62,420 nt of DNA, taken from positions 1 through 62,420 of the forward strand of contig NZ_CAJYVU010000131.1 in the NCBI RefSeq assembly GCF_913778135.1, read 5' to 3'. This DNA is from an uncultured Sphingomonas sp. GTDB taxonomy: Bacteria; Pseudomonadota; Alphaproteobacteria; Sphingomonadales; Sphingomonadaceae. Positions 9,301-18,492 of this stretch are shown one piece after another (position 1 is the stretch's first letter; each line of letters starts with the position of its first letter). Both the position numbers and the translations under genes were made by a program. Below the pieces are notes generated by a model that had not been told where the DNA came from, did not search any database, and saw only the letters and a list, made by a program, of their open reading frames with translations.

Positions 9301-9486
9301 TTCCGCGGTTTGCCCTTCTGCGTTGCGCGTCTGGCTCGACTGCGCGCCGAGGACGTCTTCCGTGCCCTGCGTCGGCGTCGCGCCCTGTGGCGGTGTCTGC
9401 GCGAAGGCAGGCGCGGACAGCATCGCTGCTGCCAGAACAATCGGCGCCGCGCCCGAGCGCAGGCGACCCAGCTTGCTCAACATCAT
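6337..9486 (-). CDS. TonB-dependent receptor (large, oligomer/peptide-type)
   Basis: 1049 residues. Signal peptide ending PAFAQ, a Gln/Thr-rich linker, then a TonB-box-like segment before VVTGSRIASP (about 80-90). The plug includes LVLINGRRVV and VLTGGASSLYGSDAVAGVVNF, followed by a 22-strand-type barrel that ends in the outer-membrane signature GVRFRF with terminal Phe. Sphingomonads and Xanthomonas carry many receptors of this approximately 1000-residue class; substrates are usually plant or peptide oligomers, but none can be named here. It resembles the receptor at 10551, so the two are probably paralogues. It has its own terminator at 6290-6318. Confidence 0.92.
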   Translation of the reverse strand: MMLSKLGRLRSGAAPIVLAAAMLSAPAFAQTPPQGATPTQGTEDVLGAQSSQTRNAEGQTAETRAAAGRATGTESGSDIVVTGSRIASPTITSVSPVQVISDVQIKQAGVANIQDLLLENPVFGSPAYARTNTAFLTSGTGAATVDLRNLGTDRTLVLINGRRVVAGIPGSATVDLNVIPAQFVQRIDVLTGGASSLYGSDAVAGVVNFVYKDNFEGLEANAQYGLTQKGDTRDYQANVTVGGNFAENRGNIMMHLGYTNQGQLLSRERSNTQIDDSDAFFGGFSTNPADFGTSIAPTYSAIAPQGTFTAGGCQFTFNPNTNALERGFSANGGTISAAQARACGVPAGTALPARGFNRQNFRTIAVPVERYLFAMRTHYDVTDNIRFIAEGTYAKTTASRNIEPFGFSSAGSTGAYPSGGSAPIETRVQAIGAAPGVTTVVRNPLVPDAIYNAATDTDGDGLKDIGFSRRLLEFGNRRSTTSRDFYRFVTGLEGDLFSDKFHWDFTYNYGRTTENQQGNGQINTVNFRNAFQVVTAQSLGLAGGTTPVCFSAQARAQGCVPVNIFGQNTISQQALAYLNAEQTFQTSVSQQVVQANLSGSLFDLPAGPLGIAVGGEYRRERSSANNDALTNAGLNGGNALPDTAGSFDVKEVYGEVNVPLLADTPFFQNLSLRGSGRISDYSTVGTVYSYSGGVEWSPIEDIRFAGTYARAVRAPNVGELFTGPSQTFPSVTDPCVGVTATTAGTLGTQCRAAAGVLANIAANNGAFAVTLADRQGVSGFNSGNPNLNEEQSDSYTGSVTINPRSIDFLRNTVLRVDYFNIRIKDAVSAPPRQFILDQCYRQGNPTYCAFIQRRATASAVNSAGTLEFVNAGSVNAGRLATEGLDVTLTQRVPLDGLGMDGAINARVAYTHTFTGYVIPLPGSARDNFAGEVGAAKDRFTANLGYTNERLNVNFTGTYFGRSALDDQTLAGRGLEPGAIKVPAKFYLDSQISFKAADQYELYFGADNLLNTKAPNILSLAPGNTTGTDTAAGVYDVFGRRYYAGVRFRF

Positions 9487-9682
9487 GAATTACTTCTCCC
9501 GAACCATCTTGTTGCCGGGCCCCCATTTTGACCCCTGCTCGTCCCCGTGCTTTGAAGGCCGGTGATACGATTGATGAGGAATGCCAAAGTGAAGCAGGAA
9601 TGTAATGTCAGGAAGACTGCCCTGTTGTTAAAAGACATTAGACGTGCTTATTTGGCAACACTCTAACAAGTTGACCAGTTTG

Positions 9683-10228
9683 ATGAAAAAGATTTGGCGA
9701 TTTAGGTCTGCAATGCTGTCCATGGAAGCATTGCTGATGCTTTTGACGCTGTCTCCACTAGCGTCCGCACAAGCGAATGATCTCGCCAAGACAGACCTTC
9801 TCGAACCCCTGTTCGCCTGCTTGCAGCAGACCGAAGCACAGCCGCGCTATCTGTGCCTGGAGAAGGAGACGCGCGCCCTCAGTTCGTCGTATCGAGTTGG
9901 CGACACCGTGTTGATGGACAAAAAGGAAGCGTGGGTACTGAAACAGACCTCCGAACAAGTGCGCAGCAAAGATGCGAGAACGAGAGCATTTGACGCGATC
10001 AATGCCGCATTGCCGATCACGTCCGTCATCACCGCGGCATCGCAACGCAACGGATTGTGGCGTTTCGACATCGACGGCTACGGCAGTTGGATACAGGCAG
10101 AAACAGGCGAGCTGGGGCGCGACCCCAAGGCCGGCGATCAGGCGCGCATCCGGCGCGGAGCTGTGGGCGGCTACCTGCTTAATATTAGAACTGGTCCAGC
10201 GATCAGGATCAGGCCGCTCACCGGATGA
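9683..10228 (+). CDS. Small secreted protein of unknown function
   Basis: 181 residues from the start MKKIWRF. The signal peptide has two Lys, a long hydrophobic stretch and a cleavage site near LASAQA. The mature part has Cys pairs in FACLQQTE and YLCLEKE. I recognise no catalytic motif. The upstream in-frame ATG at 9644 would spoil the signal peptide and is rejected. It lies between two TonB-dependent receptors, divergent from the first; a link is not shown. Confidence 0.55.
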   Translation: MKKIWRFRSAMLSMEALLMLLTLSPLASAQANDLAKTDLLEPLFACLQQTEAQPRYLCLEKETRALSSSYRVGDTVLMDKKEAWVLKQTSEQVRSKDARTRAFDAINAALPITSVITAASQRNGLWRFDIDGYGSWIQAETGELGRDPKAGDQARIRRGAVGGYLLNIRTGPAIRIRPLTG

Positions 10229-10352
10229 GGTTTAATCGGTATGTGTCATCAGCCGCAATAAACGGATTCTAGCACGGGGCATGTTGGTCACCTCAACGCT
10301 TTTCAGCGCAGGGGTGACATCCAGCTATTGATAGCTGTGGCCCTCTGCTCAA

Positions 10353-10383
10353 CGCCACACGCCACACGCCACACGCCACACGC
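10353..10383. repeat. Heptanucleotide tandem repeat upstream of a receptor gene
   Basis: Four perfect copies of CGCCACA plus a partial fifth (CGC) lie about 170 bp upstream of the TonB-dependent receptor start at 10551, in a 320-bp gap with no gene. Such short repeats can change copy number by slippage. Confidence 0.85.
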
Positions 10384-10550
10384 AGTTGCCCAAGTGCATC
10401 GATGAACACCTGACCACCCACATTTGTGTAACATTGATGCAACAAGGCTGACCAAAATTGCGTCAGTTTCGCTGCCGAGATTGCGAGACGATACAAAATG
10501 CGGTTGAAGCCCTGCATCTTGGCGCGAGCGGGCGCCTGATGGGGGTCTGT

Positions 10551-13484
10551 ATGAAACTTAATGTCTTTTTGAGCGCAACCGCGCTCGCCAGCACCGTACT
10601 GCTGGCACCCGGCGCTGCGTTCGCGCAGGATGCCGCTGCCTCGACGCAGGGTCAGGTGGTCACCGAGGACCAGCAGGCGCAGAACGATCCCGCGGACGCG
10701 CAGGCGGCCGAGATCGTCGTTACTGGTTCGCGCATTCGTCGTACGGAAGCGGATTCGCCTGTGCCGGTCACAGTCGTCAACGACCGCGAGCTTCAGGCGA
10801 CCGGCCTCGGCAACGTTGGCGACATCCTGCGCCAGCTGCCGTCGGTCGGTCTGGGTCTCAGCCGCACCAACTCCAACTTCCTGACCTCGGGCACCGGCAT
10901 TTCGTCGATCGACCTGCGCGCGCTGGGCAGCTCGCGCACCCTTACGCTGGTCAACGGACGCCGCTTCATCGGCGGGTTCGCCGGTGACTCCGCGGTCGAC
11001 ACCAACAACATTCCGACCGATTTCGTCGAGCGCGTCGACGTCGTCACGGGCGGCAGCTCGGCGGTCTATGGCTCTGACGCGATCGCGGGCGTCGTCAACT
11101 ACGTCCTGCGCGATCATATCGATGGGATCTCGGTACGCGGGCAAACCGGCATCAGCGAGCGTGGCGACAATGCCAACCGTCTGGTGAGCATCACTGCCGG
11201 CACCACGCTCGGTCACGACGATCGCGGCAACATCATGGCCAACTTCACCTACACCAAGGATGATGGCCTGTTCTCGCGCAACCGTGCGATCTCGGCGCAG
11301 GATTGCGCCAACCTGATCTGCGGCCCTGCGTCCTATTCGAGCTATCCGGCACAGGGGCGCTTCCAGCTGCTCGGTGGCGCGAACAACACGACCGCACGCT
11401 CGATCTTGCCGGGCGGGAACAACCTGTTCACGTTCAACCCCGATGATAGCATCGTACTCGGCTTCCCGACCGGTTACGGGTACAACCGCAACGGTGATCG
11501 CTACATCTCGACCCCGGTCGAGCGCTACCTCGTCTCCAGCATCGCCAACTACAAGGTGACCGATGGCATCGACGCGTTCGTTGAGGCCACCTATGCCAAG
11601 GTCCGCTCAAACGCTGCGCTTGAGCCTTCGGCGCTGGCGAACACCGACATCGGCATTGCCGGTATCGGCATCGACAATCCGTTCATCCCCACCAGCATCG
11701 CTGCGGCGATCGCGGCCGCAAATTCGGACGGCAACCCGAACAACGATGTCACGACGATCGGCTTCCGTCGTCGCAGCAACGGCATCTTCGACCGCAGCAA
11801 CCGTGCATCGCGCGATACGTGGCGCGTTGCGGCCGGGCTGAAGGGCGACATCGGCAAGTTCAACTGGGACGTGACCTACGTCTTCGGTCACCTGCGCGAC
11901 TTCAACTCGACCGAGGACGTCGACATCACGCGTTATGCCAATGCGCTCGACGCCGTTCGCGTCGGCACGGGCAACGTCGTTGGTACCGACATCGTCTGCC
12001 GCAGCGCTGCCGCGATCGCGCAGGGCTGTATCCCACTCAACATCTTTGGTGCGAACTCGGTTGACCCGCGCGCCGCATCCTATGTGCAGGCGGTGGTGCC
12101 GAAGTCGGAGGACATCCGCAACACCGAACACGTTGTGACTGCGACGATCGGCGGACCGATCGCGACGCTGTGGGCCGGTGACGTTCAGGCCGTCGTCGGT
12201 GGGGAGTACCGCAAGGAAAAGACCAACGACAACCTCGATATTCTAACCAATCTTGGTCAGAACTCGGGCAATCAGATCTCAGATCTGGTTGGCAGCTTCG
12301 ATGTCAAGGAAGCGTTCGGCGAGTTGAGCATCCCGTTGCTCAAGGACGTGCCGTTCGTCCGCTATTTCGAAGTGAACGGTGCCGCGCGCTATTCGGATTA
12401 CTCGAGCATTGGCAACGTGTTCAGCTGGAACGCCGGTGCTAAGTGGGAGGTTCTGCCGGGCCTGAGCCTGCGCGGAAACTATGCGGTTGCCAATCGTGCG
12501 CCGAACGTTTCCGAGTTGTACAGCACGGCCTCGGAAACCTTCGCAGCAGTGACCGATCCATGTGATGGCATCACGGCCACTACTGCGGGTGCCGCAGCCG
12601 CGGCCTGCCGCCAGGTCGCTCCGATCGCAGCTTTCTTCGCCGCCAACCCGAACGGCACGTTCGCCTACACGCTGGCAGATTTGCAGGGTATCAACGGGTT
12701 CACCGGTGGCAACACCGCGCTAAAGGAGGAAACCGGCAAGACCTACACGCTAGGCGCGACCTACACACCGTCGTACGTGCCCGGGCTGCTGCTGACGGTC
12801 GATTATTACAACATCAAGATCGACGATGCGATCTCGACGATCGGGCGCTCGCGTAGCATCCAGCAGTGTCTGCTCACCGGTTCGCCGGTATATTGCAACA
12901 ACGTCTTCCGTAGCAGCACGACCGGTTTCGTAACGCGCGTCGATGGGCAGTTGATCAATACCGCAACTTACAAGACCAGCGGTATCGACTTCGTTGCTCG
13001 TTACAACCACGACCTGAACCTGTTCGGTGCCGACAAGTTCGTGCTTGATGCGCGCTATACGCACCTGTTCCACTACATCACGCAGGGCGACCCCGCGGAT
13101 ACTCCGGTCGATTACGCCGGAACCTTCGGTTATGGTTTCTCGCGTGACCGGTTCAACGTTCGTGGCACCTACGGTATCGATGGTTTTGCGCTGAGCTGGG
13201 ATACGCAGTTCCTCAGCGGCGGGCCTTACACGCTTGACTTCTCCAGCAACGACCCTGCGGTCGCGGCGCTGAACAACATCAAGGACTACTGGCTCCACAA
13301 CGCGCAGATCCGTTGGGACATCGACAAGAGCTATTCGTTCTTCATCAACGTCGACAACGTCTTCGACAAGAAGCCGCAGTACCTGCCGGGTACGCCGTTC
13401 GGCACGCCAACGGGCTTGGAGACAGCAGCAGACTTCGACGTCTATGGCCGTCGCTTCACCTTCGGTGCCAAGTTCGCTTTCTGA
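10551..13484 (+). CDS. TonB-dependent receptor
   Basis: 977 residues. The signal peptide MKLNVFLSATALASTVLL leads to cleavage near AAFAQ. The plug contains EIVVTGSRIRR, LTLVNGRRFIGG and VVTGGSSAVYGSDAIAGVVNY; the barrel ends YGRRFTFGAKFAF with the terminal Phe needed for outer-membrane insertion. It has the same architecture as the receptor at 6337-9486. The ATG at 10551 gives a proper signal peptide; the in-frame start at 10458 would prepend a Cys/Arg-rich segment and is rejected. The substrate is unknown. Two hairpins follow the stop. Confidence 0.92.
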   Translation: MKLNVFLSATALASTVLLAPGAAFAQDAAASTQGQVVTEDQQAQNDPADAQAAEIVVTGSRIRRTEADSPVPVTVVNDRELQATGLGNVGDILRQLPSVGLGLSRTNSNFLTSGTGISSIDLRALGSSRTLTLVNGRRFIGGFAGDSAVDTNNIPTDFVERVDVVTGGSSAVYGSDAIAGVVNYVLRDHIDGISVRGQTGISERGDNANRLVSITAGTTLGHDDRGNIMANFTYTKDDGLFSRNRAISAQDCANLICGPASYSSYPAQGRFQLLGGANNTTARSILPGGNNLFTFNPDDSIVLGFPTGYGYNRNGDRYISTPVERYLVSSIANYKVTDGIDAFVEATYAKVRSNAALEPSALANTDIGIAGIGIDNPFIPTSIAAAIAAANSDGNPNNDVTTIGFRRRSNGIFDRSNRASRDTWRVAAGLKGDIGKFNWDVTYVFGHLRDFNSTEDVDITRYANALDAVRVGTGNVVGTDIVCRSAAAIAQGCIPLNIFGANSVDPRAASYVQAVVPKSEDIRNTEHVVTATIGGPIATLWAGDVQAVVGGEYRKEKTNDNLDILTNLGQNSGNQISDLVGSFDVKEAFGELSIPLLKDVPFVRYFEVNGAARYSDYSSIGNVFSWNAGAKWEVLPGLSLRGNYAVANRAPNVSELYSTASETFAAVTDPCDGITATTAGAAAAACRQVAPIAAFFAANPNGTFAYTLADLQGINGFTGGNTALKEETGKTYTLGATYTPSYVPGLLLTVDYYNIKIDDAISTIGRSRSIQQCLLTGSPVYCNNVFRSSTTGFVTRVDGQLINTATYKTSGIDFVARYNHDLNLFGADKFVLDARYTHLFHYITQGDPADTPVDYAGTFGYGFSRDRFNVRGTYGIDGFALSWDTQFLSGGPYTLDFSSNDPAVAALNNIKDYWLHNAQIRWDIDKSYSFFINVDNVFDKKPQYLPGTPFGTPTGLETAADFDVYGRRFTFGAKFAF

Positions 13485-13500
13485 TCCTGGCATAGGAAAA

Positions 13501-13572
13501 GAGTGGGAGTGTCTGCTCCCACTCATACTCAAACGGCCAGCGGCGCTTCGAACACCGCTGGCCGTTTTGTTT
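13501..13572 (+). terminator. Double hairpin terminator
   Basis: The first stem is GAGTGGGAG with CTCCCACTC (13501-13524). The second is longer, AACGGCCAGCGG with CCGCTGGCCGTT (13532-13567), followed by TTGTTTT. It lies between convergent receptor genes and may act on both strands. Confidence 0.85.
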
Positions 13573-13615
13573 TATCCATCATGTAAATTACTACGTCGTA
13601 CGGTCGCCCGTTCCC

Positions 13616-15772
13616 TCACAATGCCGCGTTGAGCGAGAGCCGCACCGTGCGCGGTGCGCCGGGGTAGATCCAGTAGCTGTTGTACGAACTGAGCGCGTAG
13701 CGTTCGTTCAGCAGATTGTCGGCCTCCAGCCGGATCGTCGACCAGCGCGTCAGCGGTGCCTCCGCCGCGGCCTTGACCTTGGTGTAGGCGGGCAGGACCA
13801 GCCCGCTGGTGTCGGTCGCGCCCGATCGTTCGCCGACATAGGTCGCGCCCGCGCTCATCCGCCACGTGCCGCGCTCGGTTTCTTGGGTGTAGGCAACGAA
13901 GATCGAACCCGAGTGATCGGGCACGTTTAGAGCGCGCGGTGTCGGGAACGTCTCGTCGTCGTAGCGCGCGCGGGTCCAGGCGTAATTGGCCACCACCTGC
14001 CAGTGTCGACCGATCCGGAGCGTGCCGTCGAACTCGATCCCGCGGCTGCGGAGCGTCCCGACGGGTGCGAGGAAATTGACGTCGCGCGGATCGGTGGTGA
14101 GCACGTTCGATTTGCGGATGTCGAACCAGGTCGCGCCGACATCCAACCCGGCCCAGCGCCCGCTGACGCCGACTTCATAACCCTGCCCGCGCTCGGGCGC
14201 GAACGCCGCGCCGTCCGCGCCGCTGCCCGAGTTGAGCAGCGTCGACTCACCCCAATTCGCGTGCACCGCGACCGCGCGATCGATCTGGTAACGTGCACCG
14301 AGTCGGAACGTGACAGGCTGGCTGATGCGCTGCGAGGTCGCGCCGGTCAGGTTGCGGCGCAGCTTCTGGTCGACGTGATCGTAGCGCGCACCGCCCACCA
14401 GCGAGACGCCGCGCCCCACATCCCACAAATCTTGTGCGTAGAGTGTCACCGCATGGCGCTTCTCGCGCTGGTCGATGCTGGGCAGCAGCGGGGCGGCCTG
14501 CGCGACGCCGTAGACGGGGTCGTAGATATCGATCGCATAGGGTAGCCCGCCGCGTGCCGGATCGCCCGGATTACGCCGGCGCAGCAGCTCGAGGTAATCG
14601 AGCGTATAGCCCTTCACCCCGACGCTCGGGCGATGCGTGCCGTGTGCCGCCACTTCGCCGCGCAGCTCCAGCCGGGCGGCCAGATCCTCGACCTCGTAGC
14701 CGCGCTGGCGACGCTGGCGCCAAAGCGTGCGACCGCCGACCAGCCGCGATTGATCGGCCGAGAAACCGCGCAGCGATCCGCTGCGATACGCCACCCCGCC
14801 GACCAGCGACCAGCCTTCCCCCAGTCGTGCCTCGCCGGTCAGCTGGTGCCGCGTGTCGCGCGCGATCGTGTCACCGTTGTTCGGCTCGCCGAGAAAACGC
14901 GAGGCGGGCAGCGCGAGCGCGTCGCCGTTCACCGCAATCACGCCGCGATCGAACGGCGAGGCGTAGCGGATCAGTTGCGCGACATAGGTCAGCTGCACCG
15001 CGTCGGACGGGCGATAGGTGAGCGACGGCGCGACCGTGCGCCGCTTGAGCGTGACGAAGTCGCGGTAGCCGTCGCTGTCCTCCACCGCGACGACGATGCG
15101 CGCGGCGAGATTGTCGCTGAGGGGGCCGGTTGCGTCGAGTTCAAGCCGGCGGGTATCGAACGAGCCGTAACTGAGCCGCGCCGACGCTTGCGGGACAAAG
15201 CGCGGCGTCTTGGTCACCATGTTGACGCGACCGGCGGGGTCGATGTCGCCGAACACTGCGCCTGCCGGTCCCTTCAGCACCTCGATCCGCTCGATCGTAA
15301 AGGGATCGCGCGCGGGCGCGCTCCCGCGATTGGCGATGAAGCCGTCGACGTAATATTCCCCGCCGCCATCGGCAGTGCTGAGGAAGCCGCGGATCGCGAA
15401 ATTCTCTGCGAACCCGCCGCGGTTGTTCTGCTGGCTGCTGCCGCTGACGAGCTCCAGCGCGTCGGCGAGGCGATAGGTACCGGCCGCGCGCAGCAGATCC
15501 TGCTCGATCGAGCGGCTCGACTGCGACATGCGCTTGGTCGCGCGATCGGACGAGAGCGTCGCGTCACGCGAGCGGCGCGTGCCGAGCACAACGATCTCCT
15601 CGCGGGCCGCCCCCTCCTCCTCGACCTGCGCCGCGGCGGGCGCGGCGATCGTGCTGAGTGCGGCGACGATCAGGAGCGGACGCGACGTGATCGCTGGCCG
15701 GGCCGAGCTGCGCAGGACGGAACCATGGCGAGCCAAAGCGCGCCGCGTTGTGCGAATACGTGTAACGATCAA
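13616..15772 (-). CDS. TonB-dependent siderophore receptor
   Basis: 718 residues, normal for FhuA/FpvA-type receptors. An Arg-rich start is followed by a hydrophobic signal region ending APAAAQ. The TonB box region EEIVVLGTRR precedes a plug with NFAIRGF, IERIEVLKGPAGAVFG and PAGRVNMVTK, the last being the typical siderophore-receptor version of the plug. The C-terminus VRLSLNAAL is barrel-like but does not end in aromatic Phe. It is divergent from the DUF1624-like gene. The ferric siderophore cannot be named. Confidence 0.88.
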   Translation of the reverse strand: MIVTRIRTTRRALARHGSVLRSSARPAITSRPLLIVAALSTIAAPAAAQVEEEGAAREEIVVLGTRRSRDATLSSDRATKRMSQSSRSIEQDLLRAAGTYRLADALELVSGSSQQNNRGGFAENFAIRGFLSTADGGGEYYVDGFIANRGSAPARDPFTIERIEVLKGPAGAVFGDIDPAGRVNMVTKTPRFVPQASARLSYGSFDTRRLELDATGPLSDNLAARIVVAVEDSDGYRDFVTLKRRTVAPSLTYRPSDAVQLTYVAQLIRYASPFDRGVIAVNGDALALPASRFLGEPNNGDTIARDTRHQLTGEARLGEGWSLVGGVAYRSGSLRGFSADQSRLVGGRTLWRQRRQRGYEVEDLAARLELRGEVAAHGTHRPSVGVKGYTLDYLELLRRRNPGDPARGGLPYAIDIYDPVYGVAQAAPLLPSIDQREKRHAVTLYAQDLWDVGRGVSLVGGARYDHVDQKLRRNLTGATSQRISQPVTFRLGARYQIDRAVAVHANWGESTLLNSGSGADGAAFAPERGQGYEVGVSGRWAGLDVGATWFDIRKSNVLTTDPRDVNFLAPVGTLRSRGIEFDGTLRIGRHWQVVANYAWTRARYDDETFPTPRALNVPDHSGSIFVAYTQETERGTWRMSAGATYVGERSGATDTSGLVLPAYTKVKAAAEAPLTRWSTIRLEADNLLNERYALSSYNSYWIYPGAPRTVRLSLNAAL

Positions 15773-15906
15773 CTTTGCCCCAATTAGCTCTGATATGTTG
15801 TATCATCTGCTCTTGCGTTGTTGCGGCGCGCAGGTCAACAAGGGTCAGGCACGCCATTAACCGACGAACCGGCGGTGCGTGCCGTACGCCCCGCAACGCT
15901 CCCGCA

Positions 15907-17151
15907 ATGGGCGGCGCGAACGAAGCCGAGAGAGACCCGATAGTGCCCACCGCCACGCTGCCGGCGATGCCCATGACCGCAACCGCTTCTACACCTACAC
16001 CCCGGTCGTCCCCGGTCGCGGGCACGCGGTTGCGCAGCATCGACGCGCTGCGCGGGCTGGTCATGGTGCTGATGCTGCTCGACCACCTGCGCGAGACCTG
16101 GTTCCTGCACGTCCCCATGCCCGATCCGATCGACGCGCGCGTGGCGCTGCCCGCACTCTACCTCGCGCGGCTGGCGGCGAGCCTGTGTGCGCCGGTGTTC
16201 GTCATCCTGACGGGCATATCGGCGTTCCTGTTCGCGACCAAGCACACGCGGGCGGAGACGCGCGCCTTTCTGGTCAAGCGCGGGCTGGTGCTGATGGCGT
16301 TGGAGGTATTCTACCTCTCAGAACTCTACTGGGGCATCGCATCGCCGACGCTGTGGCTGCAGGTCATCTGGTGCATCGGCGTCTGCATGATCGTGCTCGC
16401 CGCGGCGATCGGTCTGCCGCGGCGGGTGCTGCTGGCGGCGGGGCTGGTGATCGTCTGCGGTCACAATCTGCTCGACGTGGTGCATCTGCGCAGCGGCAAC
16501 GCGTTCTTCGTACCCTGGGCGCTGCTGCACCAGCGCGACGTGATCGCACTGCCGTTCGGGCTGGTCGCCAAGACGACCTATCCGGTGCTCGCCTGGATCG
16601 GCGTGATCCTGGTCGGCTGGGGGATCGGCCCGTGGTTCCTAGGCGAAGTGCCCGCACGCGTGCGCGTACAGCGGCTGGTGATCAGCGGGTGCGCAATGCT
16701 GGCGGCGTTCGTGCTGCTGCGGCTGCTCAACGGCTACGGCGATGCGCCGTGGTTCGTGGTGCCGGGTAGCGCGATGCGCACTGCGATGAGCTTCTTTGCG
16801 CTCACCAAATATCCCCCGTCGCTGCTCTTCCTTCTGCTGACGCTCGGCTGCGGCGCGCTGCTGCTCGCGATGTTCGAGCGGTTGAACGAAGCGAAGCTGA
16901 CCGTCGCGCTGGCGGTGTTCGGCGGAGCACCGATGTTCTTCTACCTGTTCCACCTTACCGTGCTGCGGCTGCTCTACCATTCGGCGTTCGCCATCTGGGG
17001 CGCGACGCACGGCGCCACCTTCGGCGTGAGCGATTACGGCTGGGTGCTCGCCTGGTACGTCGCGCTGATCGTACCGCTGTACCTGCCGACCGCATGGTTC
17101 GCGCGCCTGAAGGCACGCCGGCGCGACATCGCCTGGCTCAAATACCTGTAG
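15907..17151 (+). CDS. DUF1624/heparan-alpha-glucosaminide N-acetyltransferase-like membrane protein
   Basis: About 414 residues with around ten membrane helices. The N-terminal signature RLRSIDALRGLVMVLMLLDH with its conserved Asp and His is that of the DUF1624/HGSNAT acyltransferase group, which transfers acyl groups across membranes. Start uncertain: ATG at 15907 is given, GTG at 15943 is close behind a GAGAGA ribosome-binding site, and the frame opens as far up as 15775, which would leave no promoter for the divergent receptor. The acceptor substrate is unknown. Confidence 0.75.
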   Translation: MGGANEAERDPIVPTATLPAMPMTATASTPTPRSSPVAGTRLRSIDALRGLVMVLMLLDHLRETWFLHVPMPDPIDARVALPALYLARLAASLCAPVFVILTGISAFLFATKHTRAETRAFLVKRGLVLMALEVFYLSELYWGIASPTLWLQVIWCIGVCMIVLAAAIGLPRRVLLAAGLVIVCGHNLLDVVHLRSGNAFFVPWALLHQRDVIALPFGLVAKTTYPVLAWIGVILVGWGIGPWFLGEVPARVRVQRLVISGCAMLAAFVLLRLLNGYGDAPWFVVPGSAMRTAMSFFALTKYPPSLLFLLLTLGCGALLLAMFERLNEAKLTVALAVFGGAPMFFYLFHLTVLRLLYHSAFAIWGATHGATFGVSDYGWVLAWYVALIVPLYLPTAWFARLKARRRDIAWLKYL

Positions 17152-17161
17152 CCGGGGCGGC

Positions 17162-18355
17162 TCACGCCGCGAGCGCGTAGCGGCGGCAATGTTCGAGGTA
17201 GCCGGCCTCGTGGCTACCCGCGAGCGACACCACACTTTCCCACAACCAGGACGGCGCATCGATCTGCCCGCGGCGGTCGGCCTCCAGCACGCCCAGCCAC
17301 TCCGTGCGCGCGCTTGCATCCAGCTGGCGACCGTGCGCCTTGCCGATCACGAAGGCGAGATAGCGCGCGGCCTTGATCGCCTCACCGTGGCTGAACTGGT
17401 CGACTTCCAGCTTAAGATCCTGTGGTGCCAGTTCGCGGATGAACAGCGATCGCCCCTGCATCCTGACCGGCAGCATCCGAGCACCCAGATGCGGCGACAT
17501 CGCGCGCGCCGCGGCGGTCACGCGCTCGGCATGGTCGGCCGGCATCGCCGCGCGGTCGACGATTGGCGCGATCGGCTCGACCGCTTCCTTCAGGTCGATC
17601 AGCGCATAGTTGGAGCGGCGCCTGGTATGGTCGAGTGCGACGATCACCGCGTAGCGCAGCAGCCCGAGCGAGCTGCACCCCTTCATCCAATAGGCGGCAT
17701 CGACGAAGCGGACGCGGCGACGCTTGTTCTTCGGGTCGAGCGACAGGATCAGGTCGCACACCGCGGACTCTGCGAACACGTGTTCGAGCGCGTCGCGCTC
17801 ATCAGCCGCGAGCGCCCAGAACTTTTTGCCCAGCGGCAGCTTGGGGTCGACCGCCTCCAGCCGCTCCTTGGCCAGATGCTTCCACCGCCGCTTGACCGCC
17901 CTGCGCTTGACGCTGCGCACCACCTCGGGCTCGACGCCGGCGTCACCGCTAACCGGATCTGCGATCGCAGCGGCATAGCCCTCCACCCTCTCCTCGATCA
18001 TCCGCGCGGTCGTGACACCCGGCAAATCGGATCCCCGCGCCGCAGTTGCGAGCGAGAGCCCAAGGCGGATTAGGTCGTGCGCGGGGTTGCCGATCACCGC
18101 CTGGTCGAGGTCGCGGATCTGGATCTCGACCCGCCCGCCGCCCGCCGCGAGCGGCCCCAGATTGCCAAGATGTGCGTCGCCGCAGATCCAGATCGCTGGC
18201 CCCTGCGGCACACGCGTCGCGACCGGTGACGCATCCAGCCATTCGTAGAACTTCGCCGTATTGCCGCGCACGTAAGCGTGGGCAGAGCGGGCCATCTTGC
18301 GGGTACGATTGTATTCGAGAACGATATGTCGATCGGAACGGCTCGGCATAGGCAT
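17162..18355 (-). CDS. DUF2252 family protein
   Basis: 397 residues. The conserved blocks KMARSAHAYVRG, WICGDAHLGNLG and IRDLDQAVIGNPAHDLIRLG are the kinase-like core of DUF2252, distantly related to aminoglycoside phosphotransferases (GDAHLGN resembles the HGDLHxGN catalytic loop). The C-terminal ARYLAFVIGKAHGRQLD is also family-like. The ATG at 18355 follows AGAGGTGAC; the start at 18394 is rejected. It is convergent with the acyltransferase gene (11 bp apart). The role in the cell is not established. Confidence 0.82.
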   Translation of the reverse strand: MPMPSRSDRHIVLEYNRTRKMARSAHAYVRGNTAKFYEWLDASPVATRVPQGPAIWICGDAHLGNLGPLAAGGGRVEIQIRDLDQAVIGNPAHDLIRLGLSLATAARGSDLPGVTTARMIEERVEGYAAAIADPVSGDAGVEPEVVRSVKRRAVKRRWKHLAKERLEAVDPKLPLGKKFWALAADERDALEHVFAESAVCDLILSLDPKNKRRRVRFVDAAYWMKGCSSLGLLRYAVIVALDHTRRRSNYALIDLKEAVEPIAPIVDRAAMPADHAERVTAAARAMSPHLGARMLPVRMQGRSLFIRELAPQDLKLEVDQFSHGEAIKAARYLAFVIGKAHGRQLDASARTEWLGVLEADRRGQIDAPSWLWESVVSLAGSHEAGYLEHCRRYALAA

Positions 18356-18441
18356 CAATGTCACCTCTTGAGGTGCATCAACGCGCCGGCGCACGAATGA
18401 TGTCAGACGATTGTCGATTTATATAAACCTGGCTGACCTTT

Positions 18442-18480
18442 ACGGCCCACACCACAGCGAGGGCGGCGGGTGTGGCCCGT
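18442..18480 (-). terminator. Hairpin after the giant nuclease gene
   Basis: A 12-bp stem with one mismatch, ACGGCCCACACC (18442-18453) with GGTGTGGCCCGT (18469-18480), begins 12 bp after the stop at 18493. No strong T-tract follows on the minus strand. There is no room for a peptide gene here, unlike the other two RTX genes. Confidence 0.5.
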
Positions 18481-18492
18481 CGCCTCGCAGCG

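Noticed and set aside
6337..15772. TonB-dependent receptors as lasso peptide uptake partners
   Set aside because: Some sphingomonad lasso clusters have an adjacent receptor and isopeptidase, but these receptors are about 40 kb away and no isopeptidase gene is present.
18362..18375. CACCTC-TT-GAGGTG palindrome before DUF2252, similar in form to the one at 53418-53431
   Set aside because: Short arms, different sequence in the two places, and the first contains the ribosome-binding site; probably chance.
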